Positions 17,502 to 26,290 of a stretch of 64,000 nt of DNA are shown here, piece after piece. Every line of letters starts with the position of its first letter. Position 1 is the stretch's first letter. The notes beneath the pieces are model-generated. The model saw only the letters and a program-made list of their open reading frames with translations, ran no database searches and was not told the origin of the DNA. A program made the position numbers and the translations under genes. This stretch comes from JADCCX01 sp031378805 (GTDB taxonomy: Bacteria; Pseudomonadota; Alphaproteobacteria; Rhizobiales; Beijerinckiaceae): positions 1-64,000 of the forward strand of contig JANNEO010000080.1 of NCBI GenBank assembly GCA_031378805.1, given 5' to 3'.

Positions 17502-18620
17502 TCAGACCACGACGGTGATGCTCTCCGCCGCCCGCGTCAGCGCGGTGTAGAGCCAACGGTCCCGGTGCTCCCGGAAAGCGAAGCTCTCGTCGAAGAGCAC
17601 GATCCGGTCCCATTGCGACCCCTGTGCCTTGTGGACCGTCAGGGCGAAGCCATAATCGAACTCATCAGATTCCCGCCGCACCTGCCAGGGCAGGGTCTCC
17701 TCCTGGCCCAGGAAAAATTCGGGCAGGACGGAAACCTTGACGTTGAGCGCCGAGATGTCGTCGGGATCAAGTCGCATCGTCACCATGCCGGTCCTGGCCT
17801 TGCCCACCGCCTTCACCGTGAAGGTCGCACCGTTGAGCAGGCCCTTGGTCTTGTTGTTGCGCAGGCAGACCACCTTGTCGCCCGCAACAGGCAACGGGTC
17901 TGTGCGCCCCTTCAACTCCCGCATCCTCAGGTTGAAATCCCGCCGCGTCTTGTTGCGCCCCACCAGCACCTGATCGGCCGTCAGCACAAGATTGGCCATG
18001 TCCTCCTTGCCGAGCGCACCCCGGCGGACGACCTGGCTTGCGCCATAAGCCCCCGGCGCGAGCGACTGGCCGGCCCGGATATCCATTGACATGCGGATGA
18101 TCGGGTTGTCCCGCGCCTGGCGGTGCACCTCGGTCAGCATCACATCGGGTTCCTGCTCGGTGAAGAACCCGCCACCCTTGACCGGTGGCAATTGTGCGGG
18201 ATCGCCCAGCACCAGCACCGGCGTGCCAAACGACATGAGATCGCGGCCCAGTTCCTCGTCCACCATCGAACATTCGTCGATGATGACGAGATCGGCCTTC
18301 TTCACATCGGACTGGCGATTGATGGAGAAGCTTGGCTCGCCCGTGTCATCCTCGGTCTGCGAGCGATAAATCAGCGAATGGATGGTGGAGGCCTCGTTGC
18401 AGCCCTTGGCCCGCAACATCATCGCCGCCTTGCCGGTGAAAGCCGCAAACTTCACCTCGCCATCGACCTGTTCCGCGATATGCCGGGCAAGCGTTGTCTT
18501 GCCCGTGCCGGCATAGCCGAACAGGCGGAACAATTGCGGTGCCTTGCCCGTTTTGGCGGCCTTCAGCCAGCGGCTGACGGCCAGCAGCGCCTCGTCCTGC
18601 TGGGGAGAGAAGGTGGTCAT
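17502..18620 (-). CDS. RecD-like superfamily 1 DNA helicase
   Basis: The 372-residue ATPase has Walker A GYAGTGKTT at residues 35-43, Walker B VIIDECSMVDEEL, a GDPAQLPPV motif III, and the UvrD-like C-terminal motif FALTVHKAQGSQWD with WLYTALTRA. This is a RecD/AAA_30-type helicase without the N-terminal part of full RecD. It could act in DNA repair or recombination, but its exact role is unknown. ATG 18620 is chosen over the longer open frame because the Q-motif (FSPQQDEAL) begins there. Confidence 0.85.
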   Translation of the reverse strand: MTTFSPQQDEALLAVSRWLKAAKTGKAPQLFRLFGYAGTGKTTLARHIAEQVDGEVKFAAFTGKAAMMLRAKGCNEASTIHSLIYRSQTEDDTGEPSFSINRQSDVKKADLVIIDECSMVDEELGRDLMSFGTPVLVLGDPAQLPPVKGGGFFTEQEPDVMLTEVHRQARDNPIIRMSMDIRAGQSLAPGAYGASQVVRRGALGKEDMANLVLTADQVLVGRNKTRRDFNLRMRELKGRTDPLPVAGDKVVCLRNNKTKGLLNGATFTVKAVGKARTGMVTMRLDPDDISALNVKVSVLPEFFLGQEETLPWQVRRESDEFDYGFALTVHKAQGSQWDRIVLFDESFAFREHRDRWLYTALTRAAESITVVV

Positions 18621-18675
18621 GCCAGCCCGGCTTAGCTGAGTCGGCGGAGCCTCACAGCCGGATTGTGGACGAGGC

Positions 18676-18705
18676 CACAAAAAACCCGGCCTGATGGACC
18701 GGGTT
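18676..18705 (-). terminator. Rho-independent terminator after the porin-like gene
   Basis: On the minus strand AACCCGG and CCGGGTT form a seven-base-pair stem with a nine-base loop, followed by TTTTTT. It lies 26 bases beyond the stop at 18731 and isolates that gene from the helicase downstream. Confidence 0.85.
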
Positions 18706-18730
18706 CCTTGGGGATGCCGATGTCGCCCGA

Positions 18731-19531
18731 TCAGAACTTGTAGGCGAGACCAACCTGCACCTGGTGCGTCTTCAGGCTTGTGCTGACACCAACAGCGTCA
18801 ATGGTCGCCGGGAAAAACGTGAAGTTTTTGTTGCCATAATCGGCGTAGCGATACTCGGCGCGACCGAGCCAGTTGCCCCAGAGCTGCGCTTCGACGCCTG
18901 CTCCAAGCGTCCATCCGACGCGGGTCTCTGATTCGGTCTGAGCACGGTCGGCCACACACCATCCCGGCGTGGCGGCTGCACAGGACATGCCATACTTGGC
19001 CTGCTGAAAGGCCACACCGCCCGTAGCATAGAGCATCACGGTCGGCATCACCAGGAAGCCGAGACGGCCGCGCAGCGAACCGTTCAGGCCAAGCTCGCCG
19101 GTCGTCGCGTCAACGGAACCGGCGGGGTATGGGCCGAAAAAAGTTCCGGGAATGCCGTAAAGCGATTTTTTGCCGCCAAACGAGCCGCCGATATCCGCTT
19201 CAAGGCCAACCACGAAGCTCTGGTTCAGCTGATAGTTGTAGCCGACATAACCGGAAAGCTGGAAGCCCGTCTTGTCAAAATTGGACGGGTTGTCATTGGT
19301 ACCAGGCGCACCGAGCACGCCGGCCGGATTGATGGCGATGCCCGTCGTGGTCCAGGTATTGTCACTCATCAGAACGCCACCGGCGACACCGACATAGAAG
19401 CCGGTCCAGCTGAAGGCCGGTGCCGCGGCGAACACCGGAGCCATCGTCTTGCGCGGCAGATCAGCGGCGTAGCTGGCAGTGGAGAGAAGAGTGAATGCGG
19501 ACACAGCCGCCAAAAGTGTTTTCACGATCAT
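18731..19531 (-). CDS. Outer-membrane beta-barrel protein (Omp25/Omp31-like)
   Basis: The 266-residue protein has a signal peptide (cleavage near ASYAAD). It also has the alphaproteobacterial Omp25/31 pattern: APAFSWTGFYVG near the mature N-terminus, alternating strands such as GRLGFLVMPTVMLYATGGVA, and a C-terminal aromatic VGLAYKF. Such proteins are abundant outer-membrane barrels with structural or porin-like roles. It is monocistronic, with a GAGGGG ribosome site and a terminator downstream. Confidence 0.9.
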   Translation of the reverse strand: MIVKTLLAAVSAFTLLSTASYAADLPRKTMAPVFAAAPAFSWTGFYVGVAGGVLMSDNTWTTTGIAINPAGVLGAPGTNDNPSNFDKTGFQLSGYVGYNYQLNQSFVVGLEADIGGSFGGKKSLYGIPGTFFGPYPAGSVDATTGELGLNGSLRGRLGFLVMPTVMLYATGGVAFQQAKYGMSCAAATPGWCVADRAQTESETRVGWTLGAGVEAQLWGNWLGRAEYRYADYGNKNFTFFPATIDAVGVSTSLKTHQVQVGLAYKF

Positions 19532-19680
19532 CTGAAGCCCCTCGAAATGGTTCGACGCGGAGCCTTCTAGGCGAAGGTCTTTTGATATCCCTATTTCTAT
19601 ACGAGATTGCGAATGGCGACTATGCTGAATTTAACACATCTCCGGGCACTCGGCGCGCGGTCAACGAACGATGAATGGCC

Positions 19681-20574
19681 CTAGAACCTGAACAGCTTGG
19701 CCGCGTTGTCGCCCAAGATCATCCGCCTCTCGTCCGCCTTGGGCACCATTTTCTCGAAGAACGCCTTCTGGTTGGCGTAGTTCACCGTGCTCTCGAAAGC
19801 CGTGTGCGGCCAGTCGCTGCCAAAGAGCAGGCGGTCGAGGCCAAGCGCATCGCGCAGCATGGGATAGGCCGAAAGCGCAGCAGCTTCGCCCACTCCGTCT
19901 TTTCCGTTGCGATAGGCCGCCGACACCTTGACCCACAGGCGCTTCGTCGCGCCTTGCTTCAACAGGTATTCAAAGCCCGGATCCTTGACACCCAGCGCTC
20001 CATCGAAACGCCCGAAATGATCGACGACGACACTCACGCCCGCTTTCAGCAGCGGCCCGACGATGGCTTCGAGATCCTTGGCTTCGCGGTGAACCTCCAC
20101 CTGCCAGCCGAGCGCGGCCACGCGCTTGAGGTGCTCAGGCCAGGGATCGACGGTGAAATCGGGGATCGGACGCCCCACCAGGTTCAGCCGCACGCCGACG
20201 ATGCCTGCGGCATCAAGCGCCTTCATGTCGGTGTAGAACAGCGTGGGATCGACGACCGCGATGCCCTTGAGGCGACCCTTGGACTGCTTGATGCCATCCA
20301 GGATGAAGCTGTTGTCGGTGCCGAGAAAACTGATCTGCACCAGCACGCCGTTCGTCATGCCGTTGGCATCGAGCTGCTTGAGATAATCCTCGACCGGCGC
20401 ATCATAGTCAGCGGTGTAGCGAGCCCCGGGAGCGAGCGGCAGACCGCGCCGGAAGATATGGGCGTGTGTATCGATGACCTTTGGCATCACCTGCGCCAGG
20501 GCCGCGACGGGTGCTGCGGAAGGCGCTGCAGCCAGGGCAACTGCACCCAGAAGGGCGGATCGACGGGTGATCAT
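19681..20574 (-). CDS. Exported metal-dependent amidohydrolase (TIM barrel)
   Basis: The 297-residue protein begins MITRRSALLG, a twin-arginine-like signal followed by an alanine-rich stretch. It then has the amidohydrolase metal motif DTHAHIF. Other family blocks are VRLNLVG, VDHFGRFDG and LLFGSDWPHT, as in 2-pyrone-4,6-dicarboxylate lactonase-like hydrolases. The substrate is unknown. The start at 20574 is chosen for the signal peptide and GGAG site; the frame is open for another 18 codons upstream. A LysR gene lies 87 bases upstream on the same strand. Confidence 0.85.
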   Translation of the reverse strand: MITRRSALLGAVALAAAPSAAPVAALAQVMPKVIDTHAHIFRRGLPLAPGARYTADYDAPVEDYLKQLDANGMTNGVLVQISFLGTDNSFILDGIKQSKGRLKGIAVVDPTLFYTDMKALDAAGIVGVRLNLVGRPIPDFTVDPWPEHLKRVAALGWQVEVHREAKDLEAIVGPLLKAGVSVVVDHFGRFDGALGVKDPGFEYLLKQGATKRLWVKVSAAYRNGKDGVGEAAALSAYPMLRDALGLDRLLFGSDWPHTAFESTVNYANQKAFFEKMVPKADERRMILGDNAAKLFRF

Positions 20575-20661
20575 GGCGAAACTCCGGGAGGAAACGACTG
20601 CGAGTGATCCCTTTATAGGCGCTTGCACGCGCAGGCATCAAGGCCGACCCGGTGCTTCCAG

Positions 20662-21561
20662 TCAGCCTGCGTGGCCTTCGATCAGCGGTTTCTGCCGCAC
20701 AAGCTCGCGTCCCATGAAATCGATGAAGGCGCGCACGCGGGCGGAATTCTTGAGATCGGGATGCGTCAGCAGCCACAAGGAGGAATCGAACACCATGGGG
20801 GAGCGCAGCAGGCGCAGCAGGCCCGGCGTACGGTCGCCGATGAAACAAGGCACGAATCCCACGCCAAGCCCGGCTTCGATGGCCTGCGACAGGCCCAGCA
20901 CGGTGTTCAGTTTGTAGAAGATCTTGGACGTGCCGACAGCCCGGGCCATCCAGCGGGCCGGGCCGATATTGCCGATGGCGTCGCCAAAGCCGATCCAGGT
21001 CTGATCTGCGAGATCGGCAGGATCATCCGTCGGATCGATGCCACAGCCCTTGCTGCCATAGACCGACCAGGCAATGGAAGCGATCCGCCGTCCCACCAGG
21101 GTCTCAGGCGGTTCCGCCGTGGCACGGATCGCCACATCCGCATCGCGCCGGGAAAGATTCAACGCACGGTTGTCGATCACCACGTCGAGCTTGATCTCGG
21201 GATACTGCCGACAGAACGCGCCGAACAGGGGCGTGGCAAGGTGCGCCACAAGCGAGTCATTGGTGGTCACGCGCAGTTCACCGGAGGGTTTGACATCCCG
21301 TCCGGCCACGCGACGCTCGAAATCCGTGATGTCATCGAACATCCGCGTTGCGAGCATGACCATCTCTTCGCCCGCCGGAGTTGGCACATATCCGGTGCGC
21401 GCCCGCTCGAACAGTCGACTGCCCAACTCCTGCTCGAGTGCATTGAGGCGACGAAACACCGTCGAATGATTGAGCGCCAAGACGTCGCCAGCGCCAGCCA
21501 GCGATCCCGTCTCGGCTATTGCCTTGACCAACCGAAATTCATCCCAGGAAATATTCTGCAT
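20662..21561 (-). CDS. LysR-family transcriptional regulator
   Basis: The 299-residue protein has the LysR helix-turn-helix in the first 65 residues (LAGAGDVLALNHSTVFRRLNALEQELG). The periplasmic-binding-like effector domain follows. It most resembles the LysR group that acts on few or adjacent genes, so the downstream amidohydrolase could be a target. ATG 21561 follows AAGGGG. The effector is unknown. Confidence 0.88.
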   Translation of the reverse strand: MQNISWDEFRLVKAIAETGSLAGAGDVLALNHSTVFRRLNALEQELGSRLFERARTGYVPTPAGEEMVMLATRMFDDITDFERRVAGRDVKPSGELRVTTNDSLVAHLATPLFGAFCRQYPEIKLDVVIDNRALNLSRRDADVAIRATAEPPETLVGRRIASIAWSVYGSKGCGIDPTDDPADLADQTWIGFGDAIGNIGPARWMARAVGTSKIFYKLNTVLGLSQAIEAGLGVGFVPCFIGDRTPGLLRLLRSPMVFDSSLWLLTHPDLKNSARVRAFIDFMGRELVRQKPLIEGHAG

Positions 21562-21626
21562 GGTCCCCTTACAATACACGGGCAGCGCGAAGGGCAAAAC
21601 CAAAGGTTGAATTCTGCCTTGCGGAA

Positions 21627-22661
21627 TTATGAAAGGGAATCAGGAATGTCTCGAGGGTGTGACGCGCGGGACAAGCGATCATTGATGGCTTCGCCGAGGC
21701 CATCCGACGGGATGGGTACCACGGCAATTGTGGCAGGTTGGCGCGCATCTAATTCTCGAATGGCGGAAAACAATCGCGCTGCAGCTTGGCGCAGATTTGC
21801 ATCAGGGGAAAGGTTTACAACCAACCTTTCGGCAGGAAATTCAGGCAAGATTACGTTACCGAATGCAATTATAGCATCATCATCGCTAAAATTGATCGCA
21901 TTCATCCGCATTGGCGCAAACGGCGCATAGTGAGATGCCAACAGGCCCGGTGACCGTAAGGCTGTCCCAGGGGGGGAATCATCCAATGGACGCCCCAACA
22001 CGGCCACGATCTGTTCACGTGACACGCCACCTGGACGCAGCTGGGTCACGCGATTGCCGAAGCAACCGACAATAGTCGACTCGACGCCAACCTCGCAGGG
22101 GCCGCCATCGAGCACGACGGACACCCGGTCGCCAAGATCGTGAACGACATCCTCTGCCGTGGTCGGGCTGACCTTGCCCGAAAGATTGGCCGAGGGCGCC
22201 GCCAGAGGTCGGCCTGCAGCCGCAATCAGGGCGCGGGCAACGGGATGAGAAGGAACACGCAGCGCAACCGTGTCAAGACCAGCCCGAGCGAGGTCCGAAA
22301 TACCCGAACCAACCTTGAGCGGCACAACCAGCGTGAGTGGTCCTGGCCAGAATGCTGCAGCCAGCCGCAAGGCATCCCGGTTGAAGACACCATGCTCCAA
22401 GGCCTGCGCAAGATCAGCGACATGGCTGATCAACGGGTTGAAGGCGGGGCGCCGCTTCGCCTCGTAGATAGCAGCGACGGCCTCGCCCTGAGTGGCGTCC
22501 GCCGCCAGGCCATAGACGGTTTCCGTCGGAATGCCGACGAGTTCACCCGCTTGGATCAAGCCAGCTGCGGCAGTGATATCGTCTGGCGTGGTTCCGACAA
22601 CGCGGCCGAACACCCTGTCGCCGCGCCGAGAACTGTCATTGGGACCAAAACTGCGTGACAT
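21627..22661 (-). CDS. L-threonylcarbamoyladenylate synthase (Sua5/YwlC type)
   Basis: The 344-residue protein has an N-terminal YrdC/TsaC domain with IPTETVYGLAADA and KRRPAFNPLI, plus a C-terminal Sua5 domain of about 110 residues. It makes threonylcarbamoyl-AMP from threonine, bicarbonate and ATP for t6A modification of tRNA position 37. The long two-domain form is Sua5-like rather than TsaC-like. The 3' part (21.65-21.9 kb) is less GC-rich than the rest. It is divergent from the acyl-CoA dehydrogenase. Confidence 0.92.
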   Translation of the reverse strand: MSRSFGPNDSSRRGDRVFGRVVGTTPDDITAAAGLIQAGELVGIPTETVYGLAADATQGEAVAAIYEAKRRPAFNPLISHVADLAQALEHGVFNRDALRLAAAFWPGPLTLVVPLKVGSGISDLARAGLDTVALRVPSHPVARALIAAAGRPLAAPSANLSGKVSPTTAEDVVHDLGDRVSVVLDGGPCEVGVESTIVGCFGNRVTQLRPGGVSREQIVAVLGRPLDDSPPGTALRSPGLLASHYAPFAPMRMNAINFSDDDAIIAFGNVILPEFPAERLVVNLSPDANLRQAAARLFSAIRELDARQPATIAVVPIPSDGLGEAINDRLSRASHPRDIPDSLS

Positions 22662-22730
22662 TGGTTTACATATGAACTAATTGAGTTTACCGTTGCCGAT
22701 GGCGGTAGGTGAGGCTAGCGTCGTGGGTCA

Positions 22731-22817
22731 AGAAGAATGTCCGGCCGAGAAGAATGTCTGGCCAAGAAGCATATCTTGCAACGTGTCTGTAATATCAGGC
22801 GTGTCTGCAAAATCAGG
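22731..22817 (+). repeat. Two adjacent short tandem repeats in an mRNA leader
   Basis: AGAAGAATGTCCGGCCG at 22731-22747 is repeated at 22748-22764 with two mismatches. CGTGTCTGTAATATCAGG at 22782-22799 is repeated at 22800-22817, also with two mismatches. The second array ends directly at the AGGAGG ribosome site of the next gene, so a copy change would move or duplicate leader sequence next to the start. Confidence 0.75.
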
Positions 22818-22826
22818 AGGGAGATC

Positions 22827-24620
22827 ATGAGCTACACCGCGCCGGTCAAGGATATCGCCTTCATGATGCGCCATGTTGCGGGCCTCGCACGCGGTCAGGC
22901 CGACGGGATCTATCATGATCTCGACGATGAGACGGCGGAGGCCATTCTGGCGGAAGCGGCGCGTTTTGCCGAAGAGCGTCTGGCACCACTGAACTGGCCT
23001 GGCGACCGTGCGGGCGCCCGCCACGAGAATGGCGGCGTAAAGACGGCACCTGGCTGGAAGGACGCCTACACGGACTGGGCCGCGGCCGGATGGCTGGCGC
23101 TGCCTGCTGCTGAAAGCTTCGGCGGACAAGGCCTGCCCATCCTCTTGAATTCAGCCTGCACGGAAATCTGGAACGCCGCGAACCTCGCCTTTGCACTCAA
23201 TCCGCTGCTGACCATGGGTGCCATCGAGGCGCTCAGCGCCCATGGCTCGCGGGAATTGCAGGACCGCTACCTCACCAAGCTGGTTTCGGGCGAATGGACC
23301 GGCACGATGAACCTGACGGAGCCGCAGGCGGGGTCTGACCTGGCCGCCTTGCGCTCCCGTGCCGAACCGACAGGCGAAGGCACCTATCGCATCACGGGGC
23401 AGAAAATCTTCATCACCTATGGCGATCACGACATGACGGACAACATCGTCCATCTCGTGCTCGCCCGCCTGCCGGACGCCCCGGCTGGCACGCGCGGCAT
23501 CTCGCTGTTCCTGGTGCCCAAGATTCTGCCCGACGGCACCATGAACGATGTGCGCTGCCACAGCATCGAGCACAAGCTGGGCATCCATGCTTCGCCGACC
23601 TGCACCATGGTGTTCGGCGACAAGGGTGGGGCTTTGGGCTGGCTGATCGGTGAAGAGAACAAGGGCCTGGCCTGCATGTTCACCATGATGAACAACGCGC
23701 GCCTTGGCGTCGCGCTGCAAGGTGTCGCCATCGCCGACCGCGCCTATCAGGGCGCCCTGAAATACGCGCAGGACCGCCGCCAGGGAAAGGCACCCGGATC
23801 GACTGCCGAGGGCAATAAAAGCACCGGCATGAGCCCGATCATCGAGCATCCCGATGTCAAGCGCATGTTGATCGACATGCGTACGAAGACGGCAGCCGCT
23901 CGCGCCATCTGTTTCGTGACGGCAGCCGCACTCGACCGCAACCACCGCGAGACCGACCCGGCCCGAAGGAAGGCCGCGCTGGAGGAAGCCTCCCTGCTGA
24001 CACCCGTCGCCAAGGCCTTTGGCACCGATATCGCCATCGAAGTGGCATCGACCGGTGTGCAGATTCATGGCGGCATGGGGTTTGTCGAGGAAACCGGCGC
24101 CGCCCAGCATTACCGCGATGCCCGCATCCTGGCGATTTACGAGGGCACCAACGGCATCCAGTCCATCGACCTCGTGATGCGCAAGCTGCCCCTGGCCGGC
24201 GGAGACACCGTCAAGGCCGTGATCGCCCGCTACCGCAAGGCGGCGGATGAAGTGGCAATGCTGAATGATCCGGCGTTTGGCAAATCAGGCCAGCGCCTGC
24301 GCGAGGCCGTGGACAGCCTGGAGCGTGCCACGGAATGGATGCTGAAGACCATGGGGCCAGCACCCGCCGAAGCAATGGCGGGGGCCACACCCTATCTTCG
24401 CCTGTTTGGCCTTGCCGCTGGTGGCGCTTATCTGGCGGAAGCCGCACTCGCAGCCCGTGCCGCCCTCCAGGCGGGCGAGACCGATCCGGCGCATCACAGC
24501 CGCATCCGCGATTGTCGCTTCTTCGCGGAGAATTCCGCCTCGATCGCGCTGGGCATAGAACATGCCGTCATCGATGGAGCCGCCTCGGTCAACGGCGCTT
24601 ACGTCGATGCAGCCGAATAA
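22827..24620 (+). CDS. Large acyl-CoA dehydrogenase (DmdC/FadE-like)
   Basis: The 597-residue flavoprotein has the acyl-CoA dehydrogenase N, middle and C domains, with TEPQAGSDL and IHGGMGFVEE as FAD/substrate motifs, plus the extra C-terminal domain typical of the approximately 600-residue branch that includes DmdC. It oxidises acyl-CoA to enoyl-CoA. ATG 22827 follows AGGAGGGAGATC; the longer upstream frame is repeat DNA. It is followed four bases later by an enoyl-CoA hydratase gene, so the two steps are coupled. Confidence 0.92.
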   Translation: MSYTAPVKDIAFMMRHVAGLARGQADGIYHDLDDETAEAILAEAARFAEERLAPLNWPGDRAGARHENGGVKTAPGWKDAYTDWAAAGWLALPAAESFGGQGLPILLNSACTEIWNAANLAFALNPLLTMGAIEALSAHGSRELQDRYLTKLVSGEWTGTMNLTEPQAGSDLAALRSRAEPTGEGTYRITGQKIFITYGDHDMTDNIVHLVLARLPDAPAGTRGISLFLVPKILPDGTMNDVRCHSIEHKLGIHASPTCTMVFGDKGGALGWLIGEENKGLACMFTMMNNARLGVALQGVAIADRAYQGALKYAQDRRQGKAPGSTAEGNKSTGMSPIIEHPDVKRMLIDMRTKTAAARAICFVTAAALDRNHRETDPARRKAALEEASLLTPVAKAFGTDIAIEVASTGVQIHGGMGFVEETGAAQHYRDARILAIYEGTNGIQSIDLVMRKLPLAGGDTVKAVIARYRKAADEVAMLNDPAFGKSGQRLREAVDSLERATEWMLKTMGPAPAEAMAGATPYLRLFGLAAGGAYLAEAALAARAALQAGETDPAHHSRIRDCRFFAENSASIALGIEHAVIDGAASVNGAYVDAAE

Positions 24621-24624
24621 GCCG

Positions 24625-25374
24625 ATGTCAGATCACATCGAGCTGATCCGCAGGGATGGTGTTCTCGCCATCCGCATGAACCGCCCGGAAAAAAAGAACG
24701 CCCTGACCGCCGGCATGTATGGTGCCATGGCCGAGGCCCTTCTGGGAGCCAATGGCGACGCATCCGTCGGCGCCGTGCTGTTCCTTGGCCTGCCTGGCGT
24801 CTTTTCGGCGGGCAATGACCTGAAGGATTTTGCCAGCTTCGCGGCCAGCGGCACCCTTGGGCAGGACGTGCTATCCTTCCTGCGCGCCCTGGCGATTGCC
24901 GAAAAGCCGCTTGTGGCAGCTGTGGATGGCATGGCTGTTGGCGTGGGCACCACGATGCTGCTGCATTGCGACCACGTGCTGCTCAGCGAACGGGCGAAAC
25001 TGCATACCCCGTTCGTCAACCTGGCGCTTGTGCCGGAAGCCGCCTCCAGCCTGCTTGCACCGCGCATCATGGGCCATCACCGCGCTTTCGAAATGCTGGT
25101 CATGGGCCGCCCGTTTGGGCCGGAACAGGCGGTAGCGGCAGGCATCGCCAATGCCGTTGTCGCGTCAGCGCAGATCGAGGCCGCAGGGTTCGCTGCCGCC
25201 GCCGAGATCGCCGCCAAACCGCGCGAAGCCGTGCGCTTGTCGCGGCGCCTCATCAAGGGGTCGCCGGACGAGATCCTTGAGCGAATCGACGAGGAAGCAC
25301 AGATGTTCGGCCAGCGCCTGCGCTCGGCGGAAGCACAAAAGGCCTTCATGGCCTTCCTGAACAAGACGGGGTGA
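24625..25374 (+). CDS. Enoyl-CoA hydratase/isomerase family protein
   Basis: The 249-residue crotonase-fold protein has the oxyanion-hole segments RMNRPEKKNAL and GVFSAGNDLKDF, with the second segment in AVDGMAVGVGTTMLLHCDH. It hydrates or isomerises enoyl-CoA, probably the product of the acyl-CoA dehydrogenase four bases upstream. ATG 24625 fits both the spacing and the family N-terminus. It sits four bases before the next SDR gene, so the three form an operon. Confidence 0.9.
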   Translation: MSDHIELIRRDGVLAIRMNRPEKKNALTAGMYGAMAEALLGANGDASVGAVLFLGLPGVFSAGNDLKDFASFAASGTLGQDVLSFLRALAIAEKPLVAAVDGMAVGVGTTMLLHCDHVLLSERAKLHTPFVNLALVPEAASSLLAPRIMGHHRAFEMLVMGRPFGPEQAVAAGIANAVVASAQIEAAGFAAAAEIAAKPREAVRLSRRLIKGSPDEILERIDEEAQMFGQRLRSAEAQKAFMAFLNKTG

Positions 25375-25378
25375 CAGC

Positions 25379-26245
25379 ATGACCGCAACTCTCAAGGGCA
25401 AGACCCTCTTCATCACAGGCGCCTCCCGCGGAATCGGATTGGCAATCGCGCTCCGCGCCGCCCACGATGGTGCCAACATCGTCATCGCGGCGAAGACGAC
25501 AGAGCCTCATCCCAAGCTGGAAGGCACGATCTACAGCGCAGCAGAAGCCATCACGGCCGCAGGGGGCAACGCCCTGCCGCTGGTCGTGGACGTGCGTGAC
25601 GAGGAAAGCGTGAAGTCCGCGATGGACAAGACCGTCGAGACGTTCGGCGGGATCGACATCGTGGTCAACAACGCCTCTGCCATCAATCTCGCTCGGACCG
25701 AAGCGGTCGACATGAAGCGCTATGATCTGATGAACCAGATCAACACGCGCGGCACTTTCATGGTTTCGAAATTCGCCATCCCTCATCTGTCCAAGGCGGC
25801 CAACCCGCATGTCCTGATGCTGTCGCCACCGCTCGACATGAGCGAGAAATGGTTCGCGCCGCACCTCGCCTATTCCATCGCCAAATACGGCATGAGCCTG
25901 TGCGTTCTTGGCCTGGCGGGAGAGTTGCGCGGCAAAGGCATCGCGGTCAATGCGCTCTGGCCCCGCACTACCATTGCCACCGCCGCCGTCAACAACCTCT
26001 TGGGTGGTGATGCGCTGATGAAAGCTTCGCGCACACCGGCGATCCTGGCAGATGCCGCCCACATGATTTTCACCACCCCGTCGCGGGAACTCACGGGGCA
26101 ATTCCTGATCGACGACACCTTCATGGTGTCGCGTGGCGTGATGGATTTCGACAAGTATCGCGTCGATCCGACCCAGCATCTTGCCCCCGATTTCTTCGTT
26201 CCCTCCGACAGTCTGCCCCCGGTGAGCTTGAAGCCTTTGACATGA
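25379..26245 (+). CDS. Short-chain dehydrogenase (HSDL2-like)
   Basis: The 288-residue SDR has the cofactor motif TGASRGIG near residues 14-21, NNAS, and the catalytic YSIAK. The sequence pattern (AAKTTEPHPKLEGTIYSAA and the long C-terminal part) matches the hydroxysteroid dehydrogenase-like 2 branch, which is linked to lipid metabolism. It is the third gene of the acyl-CoA operon. It probably acts on a hydroxyacyl or related substrate, which is inferred from context. Confidence 0.88.
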   Translation: MTATLKGKTLFITGASRGIGLAIALRAAHDGANIVIAAKTTEPHPKLEGTIYSAAEAITAAGGNALPLVVDVRDEESVKSAMDKTVETFGGIDIVVNNASAINLARTEAVDMKRYDLMNQINTRGTFMVSKFAIPHLSKAANPHVLMLSPPLDMSEKWFAPHLAYSIAKYGMSLCVLGLAGELRGKGIAVNALWPRTTIATAAVNNLLGGDALMKASRTPAILADAAHMIFTTPSRELTGQFLIDDTFMVSRGVMDFDKYRVDPTQHLAPDFFVPSDSLPPVSLKPLT

Positions 26246-26290
26246 CGGGTATAGGGTGCTGACCGGACAGCCCCACCAGCGAGCACAACC

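Noticed and set aside
17502..18620. Possible prophage or conjugative element because of the helicase
   Set aside because: No integrase, phage structural, relaxase or mobilisation gene is nearby; a lone RecD-like helicase is common on chromosomes.
20623..21930. A 435-codon open frame antisense to the LysR and Sua5 genes
   Set aside because: It spans parts of two well-supported genes on the other strand and shows no domain or ribosome site.
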